Shown piece after piece: positions 51,551-60,372 of a DNA stretch of 64,000 nucleotides. The notes beneath the pieces were generated by a model. The model was not told the origin of the DNA and did not search any database. It saw only the letters and a list, made by a program, of their open reading frames with translations. Location: positions 156,712 through 220,711 of the forward strand of contig CAVTHA010000001.1 in the NCBI GenBank assembly GCA_963734435.1, read 5' to 3'. The position numbers were made by a program, and so were the translations under genes. The stretch's first letter is position 1. Each line of letters begins with the position of its first letter. The stretch is from Bog-756 sp963734435. GTDB lineage: Bacteria; Actinomycetota; Acidimicrobiia; Acidimicrobiales; RAAP-2.

Positions 51551-52420
51551 ATGTCGAGCGACCAACCGGCCGTGGTGGTCGAGCCGATCGGCGCCGTCCG
51601 CCGGCTGACCCTCAACCGGCCCGGGCAGCACAATCCCCTCACCCCGCGTTGCATCCGCGAGCTCCTCGCCGCGGTGGCCGACGCCGACCGAGACCCGACG
51701 GTCCGGGCCGTCCTGATCCGCGGGTCGGGTCGGTCGTTTTCCTCCGGGTACGGGATCCTCCCCGATGACATCGAGCCGGGGGACGCCACCGCCCCGGCCG
51801 GCATCGAGGGCGACGTGGCCTCCATGCTCGAGCTGGGCACCGGGTGGGCCCGGATCTGGCACTGCGCCGTACCGGTCATCGCCGAGGTGCACGGCAACTG
51901 CCTGGCCGGCGGGACGGATCTCGCCCTGCACTGCGACATCGTGGTGGCCGCCGAGGACGCCCGCATCGGCTTCCCACCGGTGCGGTCGATGGGCGTGCCC
52001 CCGACCAACATGTGGCTCTACCACCTCGGCCCGCAGTGGACCAAGCGGCTGCTCTTCACCGGCGACACGGTGACCGGCGCCGAGGCCGCCTCGGTCGGCC
52101 TGGTCCAGTCGGCGGTGCCGGCCGCCGACCTCGAGGGCTACGCCCTGTCCCTGGCGTCCCGCATCGCGCTGGTCGGGCGCGACCTGCTCACCGCCAACAA
52201 GCGGGTGATCAACCAGGGGATCGAGCTCATGGGCCGGTCCGAGCTCCAGCGCTTCGCCGCCCTCAACGACGCAGTGGCGCACCGGTCGGCCGAGGCCAGG
52301 GCCTTCTCGGCCCGGGCCGCCGAGGTCGGGCTCAAGCAGGCGGTGCGCCAACGCGACGAGCCGTTCGAGTCACCCGCCGCCGACGTGGCCCCCGGGCCTC
52401 TGACCGAGCCGTCCTCCTGA
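51551..52420 (+). CDS. Enoyl-CoA hydratase/isomerase family protein
   Basis: A 289-residue crotonase-fold protein. It has RRLTLNRPGQHNPLTPRCIR, an oxyanion-hole strand RSFSSGYGILPDD, the second one EVHGNCLAGGTDLALHCDIV and ARIGFPPVRSMGVPPTNMWL. Where many hydratases have Glu in a PE motif, this protein has PPV, so the catalysis may differ from simple hydration. The C-terminal helices bear KRVINQGIELMGRSELQRFA. The ATG at 51551 starts 4 bases after the CoA ligase stop. A beta-oxidation or isomerisation step in the same pathway is expected. Confidence 0.88.
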   Translation: MSSDQPAVVVEPIGAVRRLTLNRPGQHNPLTPRCIRELLAAVADADRDPTVRAVLIRGSGRSFSSGYGILPDDIEPGDATAPAGIEGDVASMLELGTGWARIWHCAVPVIAEVHGNCLAGGTDLALHCDIVVAAEDARIGFPPVRSMGVPPTNMWLYHLGPQWTKRLLFTGDTVTGAEAASVGLVQSAVPAADLEGYALSLASRIALVGRDLLTANKRVINQGIELMGRSELQRFAALNDAVAHRSAEARAFSARAAEVGLKQAVRQRDEPFESPAADVAPGPLTEPSS

Positions 52421-52488
52421 CATCGCAATCCGCCGGTGCCGGTCGGGTCTGCTAGGAACACCATGACGCCGACCGGAGGAGCGATGAC

Positions 52489-53328
52489 GTGGACATCGGA
52501 GGGAGCGCGCTGGTCACCGGCGCCAGTCGGGGGATAGGCCGTGCCCTCGCCGTCGAACTGGCCCGTCGGGGGTTCGACACCGTCGCCTCGATGCGGAACC
52601 CGGCCGACGGCTCCGACCTCGCCGACGCGGTGGCCGATGGGGGCGGGAGCCTGCGGGTGGCCCGGCTGGACGTGACCGACCCGGCCACGTTCGAGATTCC
52701 CGGCGACCTCCGGGTCCTGGTCAACAACGCCGGAGTCGACTCCGACTACCTGCCGGTCGAGCACAGTGAACTGGACGACTGGCGAGCGGTGATGGACACC
52801 AATGTCCTCGGCGTGGTCGGCGTGACCAAGGTGGCCATCCCCGCTCTCCGGGCCAACCGTCCCTCGGTGATCTGCAACGTCTCGTCCTCGTCCATCCTGG
52901 CCTCGGTCCCGTTCTATGCCGCCTACCGGGCGTCGAAGGCGGCCGTCTCGGCCTTCGGTGACAGCCTGCGGGTCGAGTTGGCCCCCTCGGGCATCCGGGT
53001 GGTGGAGATCCTGCCCGGCCCCGTCGACACCGACATGTTCCAGCTGAGCACCGGTGAGCAGGCCGCCGCCCGGTTCGACCGATACCGATCCATGGCCGAA
53101 GTGGCAGCCAAGCTCCGCCGCGAGTCCGCCGACCCCATGGTCTCCCCGGCGGCCGAGGCCGCCGTCCTCATCGTCGACGCCATCTTCGACGACCAGGGGC
53201 CGATGCGCTACGGCTGCGATCCGCTGTCGGTCGGGCTGCTCGAAGTCTGGCGACAGTCCGACGACGAGGCCATGTTCAAGCTCATCGGCCAGTCCCTCCT
53301 CGACTCCCTCGAGCCTGACGACCGGTGA
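52489..53328 (+). CDS. SDR-family oxidoreductase
   Basis: A 279-residue classical SDR. Cofactor motif GSALVTGASRGIGRALAVEL, then VLVNNAGVDSDYLPVEHSE, the Ser in ICNVSSSSILASVPFYAAY and YxxxK in AAYRASKAAVSAFGDSLRVE. LPGPVDTDMF is the usual product loop. The GTG at 52489 has GGAGGAG 8 bases upstream; an ATG at 52484 is out of frame. It is 68 bases after the hydratase and probably belongs to the same message. The substrate is probably an alcohol or hydroxyacyl compound. Confidence 0.9.
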   Translation: MDIGGSALVTGASRGIGRALAVELARRGFDTVASMRNPADGSDLADAVADGGGSLRVARLDVTDPATFEIPGDLRVLVNNAGVDSDYLPVEHSELDDWRAVMDTNVLGVVGVTKVAIPALRANRPSVICNVSSSSILASVPFYAAYRASKAAVSAFGDSLRVELAPSGIRVVEILPGPVDTDMFQLSTGEQAAARFDRYRSMAEVAAKLRRESADPMVSPAAEAAVLIVDAIFDDQGPMRYGCDPLSVGLLEVWRQSDDEAMFKLIGQSLLDSLEPDDR

Positions 53329-53338
53329 CCGGGCCGGT

Positions 53339-53374
53339 CACGGACCAGGGGGCCGTCGCCGCCTCCGGTCCGTG
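53339..53374. terminator. Bidirectional hairpin between convergent genes
   Basis: CACGGACC (53339-53346) pairs perfectly with GGTCCGTG (53367-53374). The 20-base GC-rich loop can pair further. It sits between the SDR stop at 53328 and the glycosidase stop at 53380. Confidence 0.6.
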
Positions 53375-53379
53375 GAGTG

Positions 53380-54594
53380 TCAGCCGGTGGATGCCGACAT
53401 GGTGACGAAGTCGCGCGACCACCAGGTGGTGAAGTAACGGGAGGGCGTGCCCACCATGTCCGGCAGCAGGTTGGCTCCGTTGGCCGACGTGGCCGCGCCG
53501 GTGGGTGTGGCCGGGCTGTAGGTGGCGAGGTGGACCCAGTCGGTATTGATGTCGAGCTCCATGGCCCGGACGGCGCCGGCCCGCACCAGCAGGTCGGCCA
53601 GCGAGGTGATGTTGAGCCCGGGGCCGCCGACGTAGACCAGGGCCCCGTCGGCGGTGACCCCGACCCCCGACCGCCAGACATAGATCTGATTGCCGAGGGT
53701 GGCGCCCCACCGGGTGGTGTCGGAGGCGTTGAGACCGGGCACCGGCGCGCCCCCGTCCACCAGTAGGTCGAGGTTCTGGCGCACGGAAGCCACGTCGGGG
53801 CTCATGGTGGCGTCCCGGCCCCAGAGCGCCACCGTGGGCACTCCGTCCTTGGTGATGACCAAAGAGGCGGCTCCCTGGCGCAGCGGCACGATGGTGCGCC
53901 CCTCGGTGTAGTAGCCGCCGTTGGCCGAGGACATCTGGAAGCCGGAGTTGAACGCAGCCACCAGTGTCGTCGCCGCGTCGGGCTTGACCGGCGCCGAGTA
54001 GGCGTAGGGGCCGCCGCCGGGGATGAAGCTCCCGGAGTACAGCTGGGCCCGCAGGAGCTTGGTGTCCATCCAGGCCACCCCCACCACCAGGCTGGTGTGC
54101 ACCGGGTCGGGCCGGAGCCGGGTCACGTACACCGCCGGGCTCCCGCCGACGGTGCGACCGGCCGGCGACCACTGCCCCTCGCCCGGCAGCGGCGGGGACG
54201 CCGGCGGCACGATGGCGGCGGGCGCCGCCAGATGGGGCGATGTGGTCGCCGTCCGCTGGGTGGACGCCGTCGGCACCTTGATGGCTCCCTTGGGCGGGGC
54301 GCCGCCGGCCTTCGGCTGATGATGGCTGTACCAGAAGTTCTCGACCCAGTTGACCACGCCGTTCCCACCGTGGCTCCGGGTCCACTCGGCGAACCGGGCG
54401 CCAACCGAGGACCCGAGGGCCGGGTTGGTCAGCGCCGTTCCGAGCGACGGGCCGACCACGGCGGCGAAGATGACGAACAGGGCGAGGATCGCCACCATCA
54501 GCCGGCGACGGCGGAATTTCCTCCGGTCGGCTCGTCGGACCCGGCGGGAGCGGCCGAGGCGGTGATCCGGGGCCGGGCTGGTTACATCGGTCAT
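53380..54594 (-). CDS. Membrane-anchored phosphodiester glycosidase (NAGPA-domain) protein
   Basis: A 404-residue type II membrane protein. A basic N-terminus (RKFRRRRLM) precedes one helix (VAILALFVIFAAVVGPSLG), then a Pro/Ala-rich stalk. The C-terminal ~250 residues are the NAGPA domain: VAWMDTKLLRAQLYSGSFIP, LVAAFNSGFQMSSANGGYYT, RQGAASLVITKDGVPTVALW and AMELDINTDWVHLATYS. NAGPA proteins cleave sugar-phosphodiesters outside the membrane, which fits wall or teichoic-acid-like polymers. The ATG at 54594 overlaps the DedA stop as ATGA. Enzyme activity not shown. Confidence 0.87.
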   Translation of the reverse strand: MTDVTSPAPDHRLGRSRRVRRADRRKFRRRRLMVAILALFVIFAAVVGPSLGTALTNPALGSSVGARFAEWTRSHGGNGVVNWVENFWYSHHQPKAGGAPPKGAIKVPTASTQRTATTSPHLAAPAAIVPPASPPLPGEGQWSPAGRTVGGSPAVYVTRLRPDPVHTSLVVGVAWMDTKLLRAQLYSGSFIPGGGPYAYSAPVKPDAATTLVAAFNSGFQMSSANGGYYTEGRTIVPLRQGAASLVITKDGVPTVALWGRDATMSPDVASVRQNLDLLVDGGAPVPGLNASDTTRWGATLGNQIYVWRSGVGVTADGALVYVGGPGLNITSLADLLVRAGAVRAMELDINTDWVHLATYSPATPTGAATSANGANLLPDMVGTPSRYFTTWWSRDFVTMSASTG

Positions 54595-55220
54595 TCGGCC
54601 GGTTCGACCCGGGCGTCCCGTTCGGCCCGGACGACCCGGAGTCGGTGGAAGAACAACCCGATGACGGCCACGACCACTAGGGCGGCGGCCACGTAGCCGG
54701 CGGCGCTGAACGCCTTGAGCACGTGGTTGTAGCTGGAGCCCAGGGCGTAGCCGAGACTGCAGAGGGCCGTGCACCAGATGGCGCAGGCGATGACGGTGAA
54801 GACGAGGAACTTGGCCACGGCCATCTCACCGAGCCCGGCGGCGAAGGAGACGAACGAGCGCAGCAGTGGGATGAAGCGGCCGAAGAACACGAACGGCTCC
54901 CCGCGCCGGGCGAACCACGCCTCGGCCCGGTCGAGGTCCTTGTGGGTGAGCAAGACGTATTTACCCACCCGGTCGACGAGGGTCCGGCCCCCGAAGTACC
55001 CGATGAGGTAGCCGGCGAGGGACCCGAGCACTTCGGCGGCGGTGGCCACCACGATCACCACCACCAGGTTGAGGTGGTGGGGCTCGTTGGGGATCTGGCC
55101 GCTGGCCAGCACCCCGCCGTAGATGAGGGCCACCTCGGCCCCGACCGGGAGGCCCATGGCCGAGATGAAGCTCAGCACGAAGACGGCCAGGTATCCCCAG
55201 GTCTCGAGAAAATGCTCCAC
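54591..55220 (-). CDS. DedA/VTT-domain membrane protein
   Basis: A 209-residue DedA-family protein. Diagnostic parts are GLPVGAEVALIYGGVLASGQ, EVLGSLAGYLIGYFGGRTLV, EAWFARRGEPFVFFGRFIPL with the essential Arg, and LRSFVSFAAGLGEMAVAKF. Some members flip undecaprenyl phosphate or phosphatidylethanolamine. The GTG at 55220 has GGAAGAGGA about 7 bases upstream. It is translationally coupled to the NAGPA gene, so a shared role in envelope lipid or wall-polymer turnover is inferred. Confidence 0.9.
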   Translation of the reverse strand: MEHFLETWGYLAVFVLSFISAMGLPVGAEVALIYGGVLASGQIPNEPHHLNLVVVIVVATAAEVLGSLAGYLIGYFGGRTLVDRVGKYVLLTHKDLDRAEAWFARRGEPFVFFGRFIPLLRSFVSFAAGLGEMAVAKFLVFTVIACAIWCTALCSLGYALGSSYNHVLKAFSAAGYVAAALVVVAVIGLFFHRLRVVRAERDARVEPAE

Positions 55221-55535
55221 GTCCGTCCTCTTCCTATCGGGCCGACGCCAGGGGGATGGCGGCGCCCAGCGGTCGGGCACCCGCCTCCCACCGTAGACAG
55301 GTGGTCGGTCGGTCGCTGGTCATCGGCGGAACGGGTCCGGGGCGCGCCGGTACCCGGCGGGGGACCCAGGGGACGGCACCGGGCCGTCGGGGGGTGGCCA
55401 TCGGCATCAAGCGTACGAAATTCAGCGGGCCGGGACACATCCACCCCCGGTCGGATCAGGTATCCGACCAACGGATGAGCCGATCGTCGGCCCTCCAACC
55501 GTCCCAGGGTGACCATTCGGCGGGCACCCAGGGGG
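55221..55535. other. Gene-free stretch between the response regulator and DedA genes
   Basis: No reading frame here looks like a real protein. It should hold the promoter of the DedA-NAGPA pair and the end of the two-component operon. I see no clear promoter boxes or terminator. Confidence 0.4.
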
Positions 55536-56210
55536 TCAGCCGGGACGGACCAGCCCTACCTGGTAGGCGTAGACGGCAGCCTGGACCCGGTCGCGCAGCT
55601 GCAGCTTGGCCAGGATCCGCCCCACATGCGACTTCACCGTGGCCTCCGAGACATAGAGGCGCTCGGCGATCTCGGCATTCGAGAGACCCTCGGCCACCGT
55701 GACCAGCACCTCGCGCTCACGGTCGGTGAGCTGATCGAGCCCGGCATCCGTGCCATCGGGTCCCGCCGACGCCTCCCCGGCCGGGAGCTGGTGGGCGAAG
55801 GCATCCAGCAGCCGACGAGTGACCCGGGGTGAGACGACGGCATCACCCAGAGCCACCGTTCGGATAGCGGAGACGAGCTCGGCGGGCGGCACGTCCTTCA
55901 GGAGGAAGCCGCTGGCACCGGCCCGCAGCCCGGCGAAGGCGTACTCGTCCAGGTCGAAGGTGGTGAGGATGAGCACCCGCGAGTCTCCGGCTCCGGCCAC
56001 GATTCGAGCCGTCGCCTCGATCCCGTCCATACCGGGCATGCGCACGTCCATGAGCACCACGTCGGGACGGTGGGTGAGACACGAGGACAGCGCATCCTGG
56101 CCGTCGGCCGCCTCGGCCACCACGTCGATGTCGGCCTCCTCCTCGAGGATCATGCGGAACCCCTTGCGGAGGAGGGCCTGGTCGTCGACCAGGAGCACCC
56201 GGATGCTCAC
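55536..56210 (-). CDS. NarL/LuxR-type response regulator
   Basis: A 224-residue regulator. The receiver domain has the acidic pair VLLVDDQALLRKGF, the phospho-acceptor Asp in VVLMDVRMPGMDGIEA, Thr in LILTTFDLDEYAFAGL and Lys in SGFLLKDVPPAEL. The LuxR helix-turn-helix is LTDREREVLVTVAEGLSNAE and RLYVSEATVKSHVGRILAKL. The GTG at 56210 overlaps the kinase stop as GTGA, so the pair is translated together and is a cognate system. Target genes are unknown; the adjacent DedA-NAGPA pair is a candidate. Confidence 0.93.
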   Translation of the reverse strand: MSIRVLLVDDQALLRKGFRMILEEEADIDVVAEAADGQDALSSCLTHRPDVVLMDVRMPGMDGIEATARIVAGAGDSRVLILTTFDLDEYAFAGLRAGASGFLLKDVPPAELVSAIRTVALGDAVVSPRVTRRLLDAFAHQLPAGEASAGPDGTDAGLDQLTDREREVLVTVAEGLSNAEIAERLYVSEATVKSHVGRILAKLQLRDRVQAAVYAYQVGLVRPG

Positions 56211-57433
56211 CCGGGGCGCGACCCGTCGACCCGCACCCGGGTCGCCACCTCCCAGCCGCCGTCGGGAAGAGGGCCGGCCGTCAAGCTTCCCCCGCACACG
56301 GCGGCGCGTTCCTGCATGCCGCGGAGACCGTGACCGCCTCGGCCGGGCCGGGCGGCGACCCCGTCGTCGCGCACCTTGAGCCCGATGAATGGGTACTCGT
56401 AGTCGAGGGCCACCACTGCCTTCGATACCCGGTCACCATGCTTCAAGACGTTGGTCAGCGACTCCTGCACCATCCGGTAGAGGCTGAGGCCCACGCCGGG
56501 CGGCGCCTCGAAGCGCTGGCCGCGCTGGTCGAGCTCGACGGCGATGCCGGTCGACCGCACGCCCTCGATGAGCGTGGGCAGAGCCGACAGGTCGGGTTGG
56601 GGGGCGAGGTCGGTCCGCTCGCCCTGGGCGTGGAGGACGCCGAGCAGACTCCGCATGTCGGCCAGGGCCAGCCGCCCGGTGGAGGAGACCTCCCCCATGG
56701 CCTCGGCCGCCCCGAGGGGGTCCGAACCGGTGGCGGCTCGGGCTCCCTCGGCCAGGGTCACCATGATCGACACGTTGTGGGCCACCACATCGTGCATCTC
56801 GCGGGCGATCCGCGAACGTTCGGCGGCCGCCGCCAACCGGGCGCGCTGGTCGCGTTCGAGCTCCAGCCGGTTGGCCCGCTCGACCAGTGTGTCCATGTAG
56901 GCGCGCCAGGTCCGGAGGGTCAGGCCCACGAACAGCGCGGCCGCCACCATCCCCGACAGGAAGACGATGGAGGCGAAGGAGGTGTCCCCCACCGGTTGCC
57001 ACCGGAAGGTGGCCATGAACACCCCGACTTCGACGATCCCGGCACCGGCCAGCGCTCTCACCGGCGTGGCGTGCACGGCCAGCGTGAACAACGCCACCAG
57101 CAGAGCCAGATCGGCGGGAAGCGGCACCGCCACCAACCACTGCACCAACGCCACCGTGGCCACCACGGCGAAGACGGCCGACGGGGCGCGCCTCCTCCAG
57201 GCCAGGGGCAGGACCAAGGCGAACTGCAGGACGGCGTTGACCGTGTGGTTGCCGCCGACCGAACGGGAGAACAGCAGGCAGCCGACGAGCAGCACGGTGG
57301 CGGCCAGGCTGTCGGTCCACAACCGGTGGTCCGAGTCCCATTCCCGGAACCGGTCCCACGAAGCACGGATCGACTCGAAGTGCCCGGCGCCCGGCACGTC
57401 GGGCACGGTTGGATCGAGGGCGGTCACCGCCAT
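56207..57433 (-). CDS. Sensor histidine kinase, HisKA_3 family
   Basis: A 408-residue membrane kinase. The N-terminal ~170 residues hold five or six hydrophobic segments (SLAATVLLVGCLLFSRSVGG, LQFALVLPLAWRRRAPS, LALLVALFTLAVHATPVRAL, IVFLSGMVAAALFVGL). The dimerisation domain with the phosphorylated His is ERSRIAREMHDVVAHNVSIM. The ATPase domain shows RMVQESLTNVLKHG for the N-box and VRDDGVAARPGRGGHGLRGM for the G-box. No large external sensor domain exists, so it probably senses membrane state. ATG at 57433. Confidence 0.92.
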   Translation of the reverse strand: MAVTALDPTVPDVPGAGHFESIRASWDRFREWDSDHRLWTDSLAATVLLVGCLLFSRSVGGNHTVNAVLQFALVLPLAWRRRAPSAVFAVVATVALVQWLVAVPLPADLALLVALFTLAVHATPVRALAGAGIVEVGVFMATFRWQPVGDTSFASIVFLSGMVAAALFVGLTLRTWRAYMDTLVERANRLELERDQRARLAAAAERSRIAREMHDVVAHNVSIMVTLAEGARAATGSDPLGAAEAMGEVSSTGRLALADMRSLLGVLHAQGERTDLAPQPDLSALPTLIEGVRSTGIAVELDQRGQRFEAPPGVGLSLYRMVQESLTNVLKHGDRVSKAVVALDYEYPFIGLKVRDDGVAARPGRGGHGLRGMQERAAVCGGSLTAGPLPDGGWEVATRVRVDGSRPG

Positions 57434-57534
57434 CGGGCCATTGTCGCGTGACCTCGGCACGGGCGAATCCGCCCGGAGGATGACTCCTTCCTCGACACCC
57501 CTCATCCTCGGGGACCGCAGCCAGAACCGGCCCC

Positions 57535-57580
57535 TTGCCGACGGCATCCCGGTTGGATACGATCACGAACGTATGTTCGT
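57535..57580 (+). promoter_or_regulatory. Promoter overlapping a LexA-type SOS box
   Basis: TTGCCG (57535-57540) and TACGAT (57558-57563) are 17 bases apart. The expected start of transcription (about 57570) falls inside ACGAACGTATGTTCGT (57565-57580), a perfect 6-4-6 inverted repeat that fits the Gram-positive SOS-box consensus CGAACRNRYGTTCG. The next gene on this strand is the VOC protein. Confidence 0.6.
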
Positions 57581-57602
57581 AGACCATCGAACGTCCGACT
57601 CA

Positions 57603-57707
57603 GGGCGCAATGGATAGGGGCGCACCGGACCCGGGCGCAATGGATAGGGGCGCACCGGACCCGGGCGCACCGGATAGGGGCGCACCGGACCCGGGCGCAC
57701 CGGACAA
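57603..57707. repeat. 30-bp tandem repeat, 3.5 copies, before the VOC gene
   Basis: Units of 30 bp begin at 57603, 57633 and 57663, with a half unit at 57693. Each is two related 15-mers (GGGCGCAATGGATAG and GGGCGCACCGGACCC). The array lies in the 5' leader of the VOC gene, between its promoter and ribosome site. Confidence 0.9.
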
Positions 57708-57717
57708 GGAGGATCCC

Positions 57718-58188
57718 ATGGCCGCCAAAGCCATTCCCGACGACTACCCGCAGGTCATCCCGTCGCTCGCCATCGATGGCGCCGCCGTCGCCGCCGCCGT
57801 CGACTTCTACGTGGCGGTCTTCGGTGCCCGGGTGCGGATGCGAATCGACGGACCCGACGGCAGGATCGGTCATGCCGAGCTGCAGATCGGGGACTCGGTC
57901 CTGATGCTCGCCGACGAGATGCCCGAAATGGGGTCCCGCAGTCCGAAGGCGGTCGGCGGCACGCCGGTCACCATCCTGGTCTACGTGGAGGACGTGGACG
58001 CCACGTTCGACCGCGCCCTCCGCGGCGGGGCCACCCAGTTGCGACCGGTGGAGGACCAGTTCTACGGCGACCGGTCGGGCCAGTTCGAGGATCCCTTCGG
58101 TCACCACTGGAGCGTGGCCACCCACATCGAGGACGTGCCCGAGGACGAGATGATGCGGCGGGCCGAAGCGGTGATGAGCCAGGGCTGA
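57718..58188 (+). CDS. VOC-family (PhnB/glyoxalase-like) protein
   Basis: A 156-residue vicinal-oxygen-chelate protein. Typical parts are IPSLAIDGAAVAAAVDFYVA, VFGARVRMRIDGPDGRIGHA, LQIGDSVLMLADEMPEMG, TILVYVEDVDATFDRALRGG and FYGDRSGQFEDPFGHHWSVA, as in PhnB-like members and antibiotic-resistance relatives. The ATG at 57718 has a perfect AAGGAGG 5 bases upstream. In-frame ATGs in the 30-bp repeats (57610, 57640) could add repeated decapeptides, but the ribosome site argues for 57718. Possibly LexA-controlled. Substrate unknown. Confidence 0.85.
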   Translation: MAAKAIPDDYPQVIPSLAIDGAAVAAAVDFYVAVFGARVRMRIDGPDGRIGHAELQIGDSVLMLADEMPEMGSRSPKAVGGTPVTILVYVEDVDATFDRALRGGATQLRPVEDQFYGDRSGQFEDPFGHHWSVATHIEDVPEDEMMRRAEAVMSQG

Positions 58189-58240
58189 ACCGGCACCCTC
58201 CCGTCGCGGGGAGGCCCTGCCCCATCGGTGGTGCCCCGTC

Positions 58241-60372
58241 ATGCCAGACTCCGTCACCGTGACGGAACGATCCCGCCGGGGGCAACGCATGCGCCGGCGT
58301 CGGCAGCGCGCGCCGCGGTTCTCGGCCTGTTGTTGGTGCTGTTGGTCGGCGGGGTGGCCTTTGCCATGTGCTCCGGCGGTGGCTCGACCGCCTCGCCCAC
58401 GACGACCGCCACCGCCGGGAACCGCGGGTCCCCAACCGCTCAGTCGACCGGGCCCGATTCCATCGAAGCCGGGGTCGAGCCCTGGCAGACGAACACGCCC
58501 ATCTCGCGAGAGTCAGTGGTGGCGAACGGCGCCGGTATGACCGTGCTCGGGGGGATCACCCCGTCGGGGTCGTCGCTGTCGGCGGTATCCGTCGTCAACC
58601 CGTCGACCGGAGCCGTGACACCGGCCGGTTCACTGGCCGACCCGGTGCACGACGCCGCCGCCTCCGTCGTCGGCGCCAGGACCTTCGACTTCGGTGGTGG
58701 ATCACCCGACACGTTCGCGACGGTGCAGTCGATCATGACCCCGTCGACGCCGCCGGGCGCGCCCGCCGGCGGGACAGTGGTCGGCCAACTGCCGGCACCC
58801 CGTTCCGACCTGGCGGTGGCCACCCTCCCCGGCACCGGCGGTGGGCGGAGCGGCACGAGCACCTACATCGTGGGCGGCTACGACGGGACCGACTACTTGC
58901 CGGACGTGCTCCGTACGGTGGACGGCACCCACTTCACCCGGGTGGCCTCCCTCCCGGTCCCCGTCCGGTATCCCGCCGTGGTGGCCGAAGCCGGCAAGCT
59001 GTTCGCCTTCGGCGGGGAGACCCCGTCGTCCGGCACGACCACTACCGCCACCAATGACATCCAGATGGTCGATCCCTCCTCGGGACAGGCCCGGGTGGTC
59101 GGGCATCTGCCCCAGGCCCTCTACGGCGCCTCGGCGTTCGTGGTCGGGGGCACGGCGTACGTGGCCGGTGGCCAGGTGCCGGGGGGCGCCACCCTCACCA
59201 CCATCGACGCCTTCGTCCCGTCCACCGGCAAGGTGCTCGCCGCCGGGCTGCTGCCCCAGGCCGATGCCTTCGCCGGCTACACCACGGTCGGCTCCGGCAA
59301 GACCGCCATCGGCTACATGGTCGGTGGCGAGGTGGCCGCCCAGGCCGGAACCCTTCAAGCCGGCGTGGCCTCGGGTTCCCTGCGGTCGGTCATCTCGCTC
59401 CGGTTGAGCCCGTACGGCGGCCCGGCCGGCAAGCCGGGAGCCGGCGCCCCCTACGCCGGCACGCTGCTCATCGCCGACCGGGGCAACGACCGGCTGGTGG
59501 CCATCGACCCCAGCCGCAACATCACCTGGCAGTACCCCTCGGCCTCGATGCCTCCGCCACCGGGCGGCTTCTACTTCCCGGACGACGCCTTCTTCTTCCG
59601 GCACGGCACCGCCATCATCTCCAATCAGGAGGACAACCACACCATCGTCGAGGTGGGGTACCCGTCGGGCCAGCTGCTCTTCCAGTACGGACATCCGGGC
59701 CGATCAGGGGCATCGGCCGGGTATCTGTACCAGCCCGACGACGCCTACGTGCTCAAGTCCGGAGCCGTCACCGTGGCCGACGCGTCGAACAACCGCATCC
59801 TGTTCATCTCGCCGCAGGGCCAGGTCACCTCGCAGATCGGCAACGGGGTGGACGCGCACAACCCGCCCACCTCCATCGCCTACCCCAACGGCGACACGCC
59901 CCTGGCCAACGGCGATGTCCTGGTGTCCGAGATCAACGGGTCGTGGGTCGACGAGTTCACACCGACCGGCGGCGTGGTCTGGTCGCTCCACTTCCCGACG
60001 GTCAACTACCCGTCCGACCCCCAGCAGCTCGGGCCCAACCTCTATTTGATGACCGACTACGACCCACCGGCCGAGGGCCGGGTCCTCGAGTTCAGCCGGT
60101 CAGGGCAGATCCCGTGGATCTACGACGCCACCGGCGGGGACGGCATGCTCAAGAAGCCGTCCCTGGCCGAGCGCCTCCCCAACGGGTTGGTCATGGTGAA
60201 CGACGACTACCGGAACCGCATGGTGGCCATCGATCCGGCCACCTACTCGATCGTCTGGCAGTACGGGCTCACCGACGTGTCGGGCACCGCCCCCGGGCTC
60301 CTGTCCATCCCCGACGGCTTCGACAACCTGTTGCCCAACGGCACCACCCCGACCCACCTCGCCACCGGATGA
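58241..60372 (+). CDS. Membrane-anchored Kelch/NHL-like propeller protein, frameshift near start
   Basis: About 710 residues. The N-terminus (MPDSVTVTERSRRGQRMRRR) is in another frame from the membrane segment VLGLLLVLLVGGVAFAM, implying an indel near 58310. Kelch-like repeats follow (STYIVGGYDGTDYLPDV, KLFAFGGETPSSGTTTT, TAYVAGGQVPGGATLTT), then NHL/PQQ-like repeats (GTLLIADRGNDRLVAIDPSR, GAVTVADASNNRILFISPQG, PNGLVMVNDDYRNRMVAID). It is anchored by the N-terminal helix and faces outward. Stop overlaps the lipoprotein gene as ATGA. Function unknown; a surface sensor or scaffold is possible. Confidence 0.8.
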
